A DNA stretch of 64,000 nt from NCBI RefSeq assembly GCF_029937755.1, contig NZ_JAPYPG010000001.1:496001-560000 (forward strand), read 5' to 3'. Within the stretch, counting starts at the first letter, position 1, and every line of letters begins with the position of its first letter. The notes under the pieces are model-generated. The model was not told the origin of the DNA. It searched no databases and saw nothing but the letters and a program-made list of their open reading frames with translations. Origin of the DNA: Henriciella sp. Its GTDB lineage: Bacteria; Pseudomonadota; Alphaproteobacteria; Caulobacterales; Hyphomonadaceae. This document shows, piece by piece, positions 52,550-60,090 of this stretch. The position numbers were made by a program, and so were the translations under genes.

Positions 52550-53237
52550 TCTGACACCCGCCACGAAGGCTGCGCGCCAGGCTGCCAGCCTGTGCGTCCT
52601 GCTGGCGATGGCGGGTCTCCTCGCCCCTGCCGCCTCGGCCATGACCGCGAGCGCCCTCGGCGCGAGCGGCTTTACCGGCTTCCTTCCGGTCGGCCTCAGC
52701 GTCGTCCTGCCGGGCGGCAATGAGCAGATCCTCTTCCTGCTGGCGATCTTCCTCGCCAGCCCCCGCACCGGGCCGCTTCTCGCCCAGGTCTTCGCCTGGA
52801 TGGCCGGCCATATCCTGACCCTCTGGCTGGTCGCGTTCGGCGTGGTCCAGGTGCCCGCCGGACCGCTGGCCTGGCTTGTCCCGCTGACCATCGTGCTGGC
52901 GGCGGCTGAGAACCTGCTGTTCGGGCGGATGACAAAGTTCAAGACCGGGCTCGTCTTCGTTTACGGCCTGATCCACGGCATGAGCTTCGGTCTTATCTAT
53001 GAGGCCATCCCTGTGACGGGTGATACAGGTTTCGGCACACTGATCGGCTTCAATCTGGGACTCGAAGTCGCGCATATCGCCGTCATCGGCCTGGCCTTCG
53101 CCGCCTCGCTCTATTTCCGCGGGGTATTGAAGCAGGCCTCGCGCATGGACCTGTACCGGCCCATGATCGTCGTTCCTGTCTCGCTGGCCATCCTCGTGAC
53201 CGGCCTGATCTGGACGATCCGCGCCTTTACGGGCTGA
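52524..53237 (+). CDS. HupE/UreJ_2-like membrane protein of the zinc cluster
   Basis: 237 residues. An N-terminal signal or first helix (QAASLCVLLAMAGLLAPAAS), then five to six transmembrane segments of the HupE/UreJ_2 type: FLPVGLSVVLPGGNEQILFL, VLAAAENLLFGRMTKFKTGL and VYGLIHGMSFGLIYEA, including the conserved GLIHG. HupE proteins move nickel or cobalt in known cases; zinc has been suggested for UreJ_2 relatives. It overlaps the ZIP gene by 26 bases, so it belongs to the same Zur-linked operon. ATG 52524 and two following ATGs are possible starts. Confidence 0.78.
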   Translation: MMMSRFAFDLTPATKAARQAASLCVLLAMAGLLAPAASAMTASALGASGFTGFLPVGLSVVLPGGNEQILFLLAIFLASPRTGPLLAQVFAWMAGHILTLWLVAFGVVQVPAGPLAWLVPLTIVLAAAENLLFGRMTKFKTGLVFVYGLIHGMSFGLIYEAIPVTGDTGFGTLIGFNLGLEVAHIAVIGLAFAASLYFRGVLKQASRMDLYRPMIVVPVSLAILVTGLIWTIRAFTG

Positions 53238-53311
53238 TCCCCCTTACAGTTAACGGCATCGCGCTTGCAGGCCGGATTGGTTATCAAAAGGTAACCAGCC
53301 AAGGGTGACCC

Positions 53312-54178
53312 ATGCGCAAACGCCTCCTGCGCTATCTCAGCGCGCTGCTCGTCTCGGTAATTTCGACCTATTCCGGCATGCAGCGCTATGCGTTTGCCGA
53401 CGCGGTGGACGATCAGGGCTGCGGCCTGTCTGATGTCGCTGCCTGGCAGGTCCTGCTGGAGGATCCGCAGGAAGAAGCCACACCCGCCTATCGCCAGTCT
53501 GTCACCGAGGCCTTCCTCAAGGCCTGCCCGGAGCGTCCGGAAGCCGGCAGTGCCCATGAGATCGCCGGCATGGCCGCCGCCTGGGCGGGCAATGTCGACG
53601 ATGCGGCCCGGCACTTCGAGGCAATGGGCTATACCACAGACAGCGAGACCCTGCTGATGCATGCCGCCGTACGCTTTGCGCTGGGCGAGGACACCTACGC
53701 GCTGAAGCTGCGTGACGAGGCCATCGAGCACTGGATGTCCCGGCTCGTGCGCTACGGGCTGGCGGATGTCGGTATCGAGGAGACCCCGCAAGGCGAGCTT
53801 ATTCGTGTCCGCTTTCTGGAGACCAACCCGGAAACGCAGGTCTCCTATCTCTGGATTGCCAAGCCGAAGGCGGCCGCCTGGCCCGCTGCCCTCAGCATCA
53901 CGTCCGAGCGCCAGCTGAACGCCCTGTTCCGCCTGCGGGCCGGCGACGAGGCCGAGGCGCTGCGCCATGTCCGTCTTTATCGCTGCCGCGCCCGCAAGGT
54001 CCTGGCCCGCACAAACGAACCGATCAAAGAGGCCGACATGGATGCCGCCGCAATGGCCGGGCTGAGAGCCTATATGGCCGATCCGGACCGTCCGGAAGCC
54101 GGTGCGCTTAATGCCTGTCTTTTCGATGGACAGATCCTGCCCGAGATCAGCCGGACCAAGGCCATCCCCGTCCAGTAA
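53312..54178 (+). CDS. hypothetical secreted protein, helical repeats
   Basis: 288 residues, no family recognised. The N-terminus looks like a signal peptide (LLRYLSALLVSVISTYSGMQ). The body is helical, with pairs such as SAHEIAGMAAAWAGNVDDAA and ETLLMHAAVRFALGEDTYAL that resemble TPR-like repeats. Three cysteines (near 37, 72 and 229) could form disulphides. It follows the zinc cluster on the same strand after 74 bases that include the inverted repeat TGGTTA/TAACCA (53278-53297). A link with zinc is not shown. Confidence 0.6.
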   Translation: MRKRLLRYLSALLVSVISTYSGMQRYAFADAVDDQGCGLSDVAAWQVLLEDPQEEATPAYRQSVTEAFLKACPERPEAGSAHEIAGMAAAWAGNVDDAARHFEAMGYTTDSETLLMHAAVRFALGEDTYALKLRDEAIEHWMSRLVRYGLADVGIEETPQGELIRVRFLETNPETQVSYLWIAKPKAAAWPAALSITSERQLNALFRLRAGDEAEALRHVRLYRCRARKVLARTNEPIKEADMDAAAMAGLRAYMADPDRPEAGALNACLFDGQILPEISRTKAIPVQ

Positions 54179-54231
54179 ACCGGCTGCTGCGCGTTGCGGA
54201 GCTTTGATCGCGCCCATGCGTCATTACAGTC

Positions 54232-54504
54232 ATGAGCATGATGCGCGATTCGCTTCTCTATACCGGCGTGGTGCTGCTGTGCGCGCCGCTGCTGGTCTAT
54301 CTTCTCGATTCGACGTTCGGGCTTGGCCGGCTTGATCCGCTGACGCTGTCGACCACGATTGGCGGGGTCGGCGCCTGCCTGTGCGCGCTGAGCCAGGGCC
54401 ATCACTGGGGCCGGTTCTTTCTCGCCCTGCTAGGCGGGCTGCTGCTCATCGCGCTGCAGGTCTATGGCATCGCCTTCCTCGTCCTGCAGACGAGCGGTCT
54501 TTAG
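54232..54504 (+). CDS. small membrane protein, unknown
   Basis: 90 residues with three hydrophobic stretches: LLYTGVVLLCAPLLVYLLDS, ITIGGVGACLCALSQG-like middle and FLALLGGLLLIALQVYGIAF. No family is recognised. It has an ATG start but no clear ribosome-binding site, and lies 53 bases after the preceding gene on the same strand, so it is likely cotranscribed. It converges with the GtrA gene (nine bases between stops). Confidence 0.5.
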   Translation: MSMMRDSLLYTGVVLLCAPLLVYLLDSTFGLGRLDPLTLSTTIGGVGACLCALSQGHHWGRFFLALLGGLLLIALQVYGIAFLVLQTSGL

Positions 54505-54513
54505 CGGTGCCGG

Positions 54514-54912
54514 TCAGGCACTCCTGAAAGCGAAGCGGCCGTATCCGGCAAAAGAGATAATCATGCAGGCGCCCGTCGACAGTGCCGTGGCGATGAGGGG
54601 CGGACAAGCCGGAATGGCCAGCAGAAGCGCGGCATAGATCGTATAGTTCAGCGCCGCGACACCCAGCGCCACGAGCGCATAGCGGGCACCTTCGCGCAAC
54701 TGCCCGTCATGACTTGCGCCAAAGGTGATCGCGCGATTGAGACGCCAGGTCACCAGCATGGCAAGCGCGATGGAAACGACCCGTGCAAGAAACGCATTGA
54801 GCTCGGCCTGCATCATCAGGAGCAGCCCGCCAGCATCGACGATGAAGCCGATCCCGCCGATCAGCGCAAAGCGCACGAACCGGTGGACCGTGTCGCGCGT
54901 CACGCCTGCCAA
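54514..54912 (-). CDS. GtrA-like flippase
   Basis: 132 residues, four transmembrane helices (FVRFALIGGIGFIVDAGGLL; RVVSIALAMLVTWRLNRAIT; YALVALGVAALNYTIYAALL; ALSTGACMIISFAGYGRFAF). GtrA-type proteins flip undecaprenyl- or dolichyl-phosphate-linked sugars. The gene overlaps the 3' end of the GtrB-type glycosyltransferase by 13 bases, so the two act together. The GT-C-like protein at 55951 is the likely acceptor-specific transferase. Confidence 0.85.
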   Translation of the reverse strand: MAGVTRDTVHRFVRFALIGGIGFIVDAGGLLLMMQAELNAFLARVVSIALAMLVTWRLNRAITFGASHDGQLREGARYALVALGVAALNYTIYAALLLAIPACPPLIATALSTGACMIISFAGYGRFAFRSA

Positions 54913-55880
54913 TCCCCCGGCGGGTAGGAGAGGAAGACCGAGCGCTTCGCCTCAAGCCGTGACCGGGCGAGACTGTCGAGAATGAGCCCGCACACCGCCG
55001 AGACGGTACCAATCATCACAAGCCCCATGGACAGCACGGCTGTCGGCAGGCGAGGGACAAGACCGGTCTCGAAATAGGTAACAAGAAGCGGTGCCGCCAA
55101 GGTGAGAGCAAGGACGGTCAGGACCAGGCCGATCGCGCCGAAAAAGGCCGCCGGCCGGGTTTCCTTGGCCAGCATGAAGAACAGGCCGAGAATGCGAAAG
55201 CCATCCCGGAAGGTCTTCAGCTTGGAGGGCGACTCTTCCGGACGCACGCCATAGGGCGTTGGCCGTTCCATTGTCGGCACACCGATCTGGCAGGCATGCA
55301 CCGACATTTCCGTCTCGATCTCGAAGCCGCCCGACACTGCCGGGAAGGACTTCGCGAACCGGCGTGAAAAGACGCGATAGCCGGAGAAGATGTCCGTGAA
55401 CTGGCGTCCGAACATGGCATTGAACAGGATATTGAAAATACGGTTGCCAAAGGCGTGCCCGCCGCGTCCGGCATCCCGCGTCACATTCGCACGTGTGCCG
55501 ACAACCATCTCGACATGGTTGCGCTTCATCAGCTCCACCAGCGTCGGCGCCAGCGCGGCATCATAGGTGCCGTCGCCATCGGCCATGACATAGATATCGG
55601 CCTCGACGTCGGCGAAGATACGCTGGACGACGTACCCTTTTCCCTGACGTGTCTCGGTGCGCACGATCGCGCCCGCCTGACGGGCGATCGCGGCGGTGCC
55701 GTCTGTTGAATTATTGTCGAAGACATAGATTTCCGCTTCCGGAAGTGCCTTGCGAAAATCGGCAATCACGGCGGCGATGGTCGCAGCCTCGTTGTAACAG
55801 GGCAGGGTCACCGCAATGCGCGGCTGCGCCGTGTCCTGTTGCGGCGAGGGCCCAGGGGCGCGCACAGCTTCACTGCTCAT
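54900..55880 (-). CDS. GtrB-like family 2 glycosyltransferase
   Basis: 326 residues. GT2 domain: VTLPCYNEAATIAAVIADFR, FDNNSTDGTAAIARQAGA, DIYVMADGDGTYDAALAPTL (DxD-type DGDGT), and the acceptor-side FTDIFSGYRVFSRRFAKSFP and GFEIETEMSVHA. Two transmembrane helices follow near residues 240-300, as in GtrB, which makes lipid-phosphate-linked sugars on the cytoplasmic side. It overlaps gtrA. Confidence 0.87.
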   Translation of the reverse strand: MSSEAVRAPGPSPQQDTAQPRIAVTLPCYNEAATIAAVIADFRKALPEAEIYVFDNNSTDGTAAIARQAGAIVRTETRQGKGYVVQRIFADVEADIYVMADGDGTYDAALAPTLVELMKRNHVEMVVGTRANVTRDAGRGGHAFGNRIFNILFNAMFGRQFTDIFSGYRVFSRRFAKSFPAVSGGFEIETEMSVHACQIGVPTMERPTPYGVRPEESPSKLKTFRDGFRILGLFFMLAKETRPAAFFGAIGLVLTVLALTLAAPLLVTYFETGLVPRLPTAVLSMGLVMIGTVSAVCGLILDSLARSRLEAKRSVFLSYPPGDWQA

Positions 55881-55950
55881 CCGGTCAGCCTTTCAGTAAC
55901 CACATTCAGCGCATACCAATGGCTGGTGAATACCTGGTTACGAAACCGAC

Positions 55951-57753
55951 ATGATTACGGATGCGCCGATGAATCTCGCCAAGCAGCCCCGTCAAACGCC
56001 ACTCTGGCCGGTGATGCTGTTCATTGTGGTCGGGCTCGCCTATGCGCTGACCCAGGCTGGCCCTGTCCTGTCAGGAGACCTGCGCGGCAGCGACGACATG
56101 ATGCGCATGCAGCAGGTCCGCGACCTGATCGCCGGACAGAGCTGGTATGATGTCGACCAGGCCCGGCTGCTCACGCCGGAAGGCGGGGCGATGCACTGGT
56201 CGCGCCTGCCCGATATCTTTCTGGCCGGTATCGTCTTGCTCACACAGCCGCTGATCGGGCGCGAAATGGCGGAAGGTCTGGCGATGACGGTCTGGCCGCT
56301 GATGCAGCTTGCCTGGGTTCTGACCGCGCTTGCCGCCTGCCTGCGCCGTCTCAATTCGCCCCTCAGTGGGCAGCTGGCCGGTATCTTCTTCTTCTGCACG
56401 TCGGCCGCCATGGTGAACTTCCTGCCTGGCCGGATCGACCATCATGGTCTCGGGATCGCGCTGACGCTGACCGCGCTTGCCTGCCTGCTGTCTCCGCGCC
56501 TGACGGCACGATCCGCCGCCATCGCCGCGCTATGTGTTGCCGCCCTTATCACCGTGGCGATCGAGAACCTGCCGGCCGCGGGGCTTATCATCTTCTGTTT
56601 TGGCTTTGCCTGGCTGATCCGGGGTGAGGCAGAGACCAACCGGCTTCGGTTTTTCGGGGGCGGTCTCATCGTTACAGCGCTGATTGCCTATGTTTTCGAT
56701 GCGCCGGGCGCTGGCGGACACAGGGCGGTGTGCGATGCCTATGGCCAGTCGCACTTTGTCGCCCTGCTGGTTGCCGGTGCAGGGCTCTCGGCCATCGCGA
56801 CGGTCATGCCCCATACGCATGACTGGCGCACGCGGCTCATCGCCATGGGGCTTGCTGGCGGCATGACTCTGGTGAGCTTCGTAATGGTCAATCCTGACTG
56901 CATCGGCAGCCCCTATGCCGCGCTGCCGGAAGATGTTCGTTCAGGCTGGCTGAGCGTCGTTTCCGAAGCGCGTCCCTTCACCACGGTGATCGCCAAGGAT
57001 ACGGCCCTGGCGCTCTTCTTCTACGGCTTCGCTTTGGCGGGCCTCGTTTGCGCGATTATCGGACTGGCGCGCTCGGACAATCCGAAACGGCTGTCGCATG
57101 GTGCTCTTCTGCTGCTGCTCGCCGTCGCCTTCATCCTGACAAGCTGGCAGCTCAGGGCGGCGGCGCTTGCTCATGCCCTCTCCGCGATTGCCTGCGGATG
57201 GGTGTTTGGCTGGCTGTTTTCCCGCTGGCACACGCAGCGCGGGATCCCGGCCGTGCTCGTCCTTACTGCCGGGGCGCTTGCGATTTCCCCTCTTGGCTGG
57301 ACCATGGCCTCCCGCTTCGTGCCGGAAAAGACGAGCACCGCCGGTACCAACCCGTCCGCCTGCAAGGCGAGGTCCGGCTACAATGCCATCGTGGCTGCGC
57401 CACGCATGATTGTCTTCACGCCCATCGATCTCGGCGCGCCGCTGCTCTACTACACGCGCAACTACGCCACAGCGGCGCCCTATCACCGCAATCCCTCAGC
57501 CATTGAGATGACACTCGCCGTGTTTCGCGGACCCACCTCCGCCGCCCGCGAGAGGATCAGCATAACAGGCGCAACACACCTGCTTTTCTGCCCCGGCCTG
57601 CGCGAACTGGAAACCTATGCGAAAGACGCGCCGGACGGCTTCGCCGCGGACCTTGTGGCCGGACGGATCCCGAACTGGCTGGTCCCCCTGACCCGCTCGC
57701 CAGAGGGAGAAGAAGGGCCGATCATCTACACCATTGCGTCCGACCGGAATTGA
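55951..57753 (+). CDS. polytopic GT-C-like membrane glycosyltransferase (GtrC-like role)
   Basis: 600 residues, about 10-12 transmembrane segments. The N-terminal periplasmic loop has the acidic GSDDMMRMQQVRDLIAGQSW and MHWSRLPDIFLAGIVLLTQP, the typical catalytic-loop pattern of GT-C fold enzymes that use lipid-linked sugars. The C-terminal soluble part contains a further CAP-like region with Cys. It starts 70 bases from the divergent GtrB gene, and together they form a GtrA-GtrB plus acceptor-specific transferase set. The acceptor (LPS or other envelope glycan) is unknown. Confidence 0.72.
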   Translation: MITDAPMNLAKQPRQTPLWPVMLFIVVGLAYALTQAGPVLSGDLRGSDDMMRMQQVRDLIAGQSWYDVDQARLLTPEGGAMHWSRLPDIFLAGIVLLTQPLIGREMAEGLAMTVWPLMQLAWVLTALAACLRRLNSPLSGQLAGIFFFCTSAAMVNFLPGRIDHHGLGIALTLTALACLLSPRLTARSAAIAALCVAALITVAIENLPAAGLIIFCFGFAWLIRGEAETNRLRFFGGGLIVTALIAYVFDAPGAGGHRAVCDAYGQSHFVALLVAGAGLSAIATVMPHTHDWRTRLIAMGLAGGMTLVSFVMVNPDCIGSPYAALPEDVRSGWLSVVSEARPFTTVIAKDTALALFFYGFALAGLVCAIIGLARSDNPKRLSHGALLLLLAVAFILTSWQLRAAALAHALSAIACGWVFGWLFSRWHTQRGIPAVLVLTAGALAISPLGWTMASRFVPEKTSTAGTNPSACKARSGYNAIVAAPRMIVFTPIDLGAPLLYYTRNYATAAPYHRNPSAIEMTLAVFRGPTSAARERISITGATHLLFCPGLRELETYAKDAPDGFAADLVAGRIPNWLVPLTRSPEGEEGPIIYTIASDRN

Positions 57754-57783
57754 CGCCCACGACGCTTTGCGGCAACGGGAGGC

Positions 57784-59235
57784 ATGTCAAAACTAGAAAC
57801 GCCTGAAGATGTCGTTGCCGCGCTTGAGAGCCTCTATGAGGATGCTGTCACCGCCCTGACCACGTGCCTCGAGCGCTATCTCAAGGATGGCACGCCCCCT
57901 GCCCCTGATCTGCGCCAGTCACGAGCCTTCTGTTACCCGGCCCTGATTATCCGCTATGACCCGGAAGGCCCGCCGCCACCGATCTCGCGGGCCTTCGGCA
58001 AGATGTCCGAAGCCGGCACCTATAACTCCACGATCACGCGGCCCGACTATTTCCGCGATTATCTGATCGAGCAGCTGACGCCACTGATGCGTGACTATCC
58101 GGTCGAGGTGGAGGTGAAGCCGTCCGGCTCGGAAATCCCGTATGCCTATGTCTGGGACCAGGCCGAGGCAGGCGGGCTTGATGAAGTCAGCCCGGCGGAG
58201 CTCGCCAAATGGTTTCCCTCGCCCAAGCTCAACAATATCGGCGATGAAGTGGCCGACGGCGAACTCTACGAGCCCGGTGACAGCCGCCCGCTCGCCCTGT
58301 TCGACGGCCCGCGTACAGACTTTTCGCTGAAGCGGCTCGCCCACTATACTGGCACGCCGGTCGAGCACATGCAGCGCTATGTGCTGTTCACCAACTATCA
58401 CCGCTATGTCGACGCCTTCTGCGACTGGGCGGTCGATCAGCTGGAACAGGGATCGCGCTATACTGGCCTGTCTGTTGCCGGCGGCCTGACCGTGGACGGC
58501 AATACGCCGGAAGCCAAAGCCGCTATCGACGGTGCGCCGTGGCGCCGCTTCCAGATGCCGGCCTATCACCTGATGGCTGAAGGGCGCACCGGCATCACGC
58601 TGGTGAATATCGGTGTCGGCCCGTCGAATGCGAAGACGATCACCGATCACCTTGCGGTGCTGCGCCCGGAGTGCTGGCTCATGGTTGGCCATTGTGGCGG
58701 CCTGCGCCACTCCCAGCAGATTGGCGATTATGTGCTCGCTCACGCCTATCTGCGCGACGACCATGTCCTCGACGGCGTGCTGCCGCCGGATATCCCGGTC
58801 CCGCCGATTGCGGAAGTCCAGATCGCGCTGCAGCAGGCCGCCGCCGACGTCACCGGCGAACAGGGCGATGCGCTGAAGAAACGCCTGCGCACCGGTACGG
58901 TCGTCACCACCGATGACCGCAACTGGGAGCTGCGCTTCACCGAGACGGCACGGCGCTTCAACCAGTCGCGCGCCATCGGCATCGACATGGAAAGCGCGAC
59001 GATTGCCGCGAATGGCTACCGGTTGCGCGTGCCTTATGGCGTGCTGCTGTGCGTTTCCGACAAGCCCCTGCACGGCGAAATCAAGCTGCCTGGCGCCGCC
59101 AACCGTTTCTATGAGCGGGCCATCGGCGAACATATCCGCATCGGGATCCAGACGCTTGAGCGCCTCGCCGAGGAGGGGGGCGCCGCCCTTCACTCGCGCA
59201 AGCTTCGCGCCTTCGACGAGCCGCCTTTCCGTTAG
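57784..59235 (+). CDS. amn: AMP nucleosidase
   Basis: 483 residues. AMP nucleosidase splits AMP to adenine and ribose-5-phosphate. N-terminal AMP_N domain: AFCYPALIIRYDPEGPPPPI, YNSTITRPDYFRDYLIEQL and FDGPRTDFSLKRLAHYTGT. C-terminal phosphorylase-like domain: GITLVNIGVGPSNAKTITDH, LMVGHCGGLRHSQQIGDYVL and SRAIGIDMESATIAANGYRL, with the Glu/Asp pair of the active site. Full length. It starts 30 bases after the GT-C-like gene. Confidence 0.96.
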   Translation: MSKLETPEDVVAALESLYEDAVTALTTCLERYLKDGTPPAPDLRQSRAFCYPALIIRYDPEGPPPPISRAFGKMSEAGTYNSTITRPDYFRDYLIEQLTPLMRDYPVEVEVKPSGSEIPYAYVWDQAEAGGLDEVSPAELAKWFPSPKLNNIGDEVADGELYEPGDSRPLALFDGPRTDFSLKRLAHYTGTPVEHMQRYVLFTNYHRYVDAFCDWAVDQLEQGSRYTGLSVAGGLTVDGNTPEAKAAIDGAPWRRFQMPAYHLMAEGRTGITLVNIGVGPSNAKTITDHLAVLRPECWLMVGHCGGLRHSQQIGDYVLAHAYLRDDHVLDGVLPPDIPVPPIAEVQIALQQAAADVTGEQGDALKKRLRTGTVVTTDDRNWELRFTETARRFNQSRAIGIDMESATIAANGYRLRVPYGVLLCVSDKPLHGEIKLPGAANRFYERAIGEHIRIGIQTLERLAEEGGAALHSRKLRAFDEPPFR

Positions 59236-59307
59236 GATGCGCCTAGACCTTCGCCGCCAGTCGCACTAGCTCAGGCAGTGAACGAAGGCGGCAGAAGGCA
59301 AGTGACG

Positions 59308-60090
59308 ATGAAAGACAGGGTCAAACCCCTTGAGGGCGTCCGGAATTTCCGGGATTTCGGCGGCTATGAAGGCGCCGAGGGCGCGCGTATCCGCCATGGC
59401 AAACTGTACCGCTCCGGCCATTTCGGGGAGGCGTCCGACAATGACCTTGCGGCCATCGACCTGCTGACAATCACGCTTCAGGCCGACCTGCGCCGTCCGG
59501 ACGAACGCGAGCGCCATGGCGATAAATGGCCGGTGCGTGGCGTGAACCGGCTCTACTCCGACCTCGGGCGCGAAACAGACGCCCCGCACGTAAACTTTCT
59601 CAAACAGGTCGCTGTCGACGCGGAAGCGTCAAAAGGCTGGATGCGCGACTATTACAAGAATGCGCCTTACCGCCCGGCGCTGGTGGAAACCTACACCGCC
59701 TGGTTCGCCCATCTCGCCAACCTGCATGAGGACGAAGCCGCGCTCGTAAACTGCGCCGCCGGCAAGGATCGCACGGGTATCCTCTGCGCGCTGACCCACC
59801 ATGCCCTCGGTGTCTCGATGGACGAGATCTTCCATGACTACGAGCTGACCAACGAGGCCGCACAGGTCGCCGACCGGCTGCCGGAAGCACGGGAATACTT
59901 CAACACCATGCTGGAGAAGGCCTATGAGGACGAGGTCTACCGGCCCTTCCTCGGTGTGGAGCGGCAATTCCTCGAAGCAGCCGTCGCCTCGATCGAGGAA
60001 CAGTCCGGCGATATCGACACCTATCTAACCAGCACGCTCGGTGTCGATGACACCAAGCGCGCCGTGATTCGCAAGAAACTGCTCGTCTAG
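59308..60090 (+). CDS. tyrosine-protein-phosphatase family protein (DSP/PTP-like)
   Basis: 260 residues. GVRNFRDFGGYEG near the start and the phosphatase loop VNCAAGKDRTGILCALTHHA (Cys-X5-Arg) identify a PTP/MptpB-like enzyme. The residue before Cys is Asn instead of the more usual His. It may act on protein tyrosine or on phosphoinositides. ATG 59308 is used; GTG 59278 in frame is the alternative. It converges with the TonB receptor gene with overlapping stops. Confidence 0.85.
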   Translation: MKDRVKPLEGVRNFRDFGGYEGAEGARIRHGKLYRSGHFGEASDNDLAAIDLLTITLQADLRRPDERERHGDKWPVRGVNRLYSDLGRETDAPHVNFLKQVAVDAEASKGWMRDYYKNAPYRPALVETYTAWFAHLANLHEDEAALVNCAAGKDRTGILCALTHHALGVSMDEIFHDYELTNEAAQVADRLPEAREYFNTMLEKAYEDEVYRPFLGVERQFLEAAVASIEEQSGDIDTYLTSTLGVDDTKRAVIRKKLLV

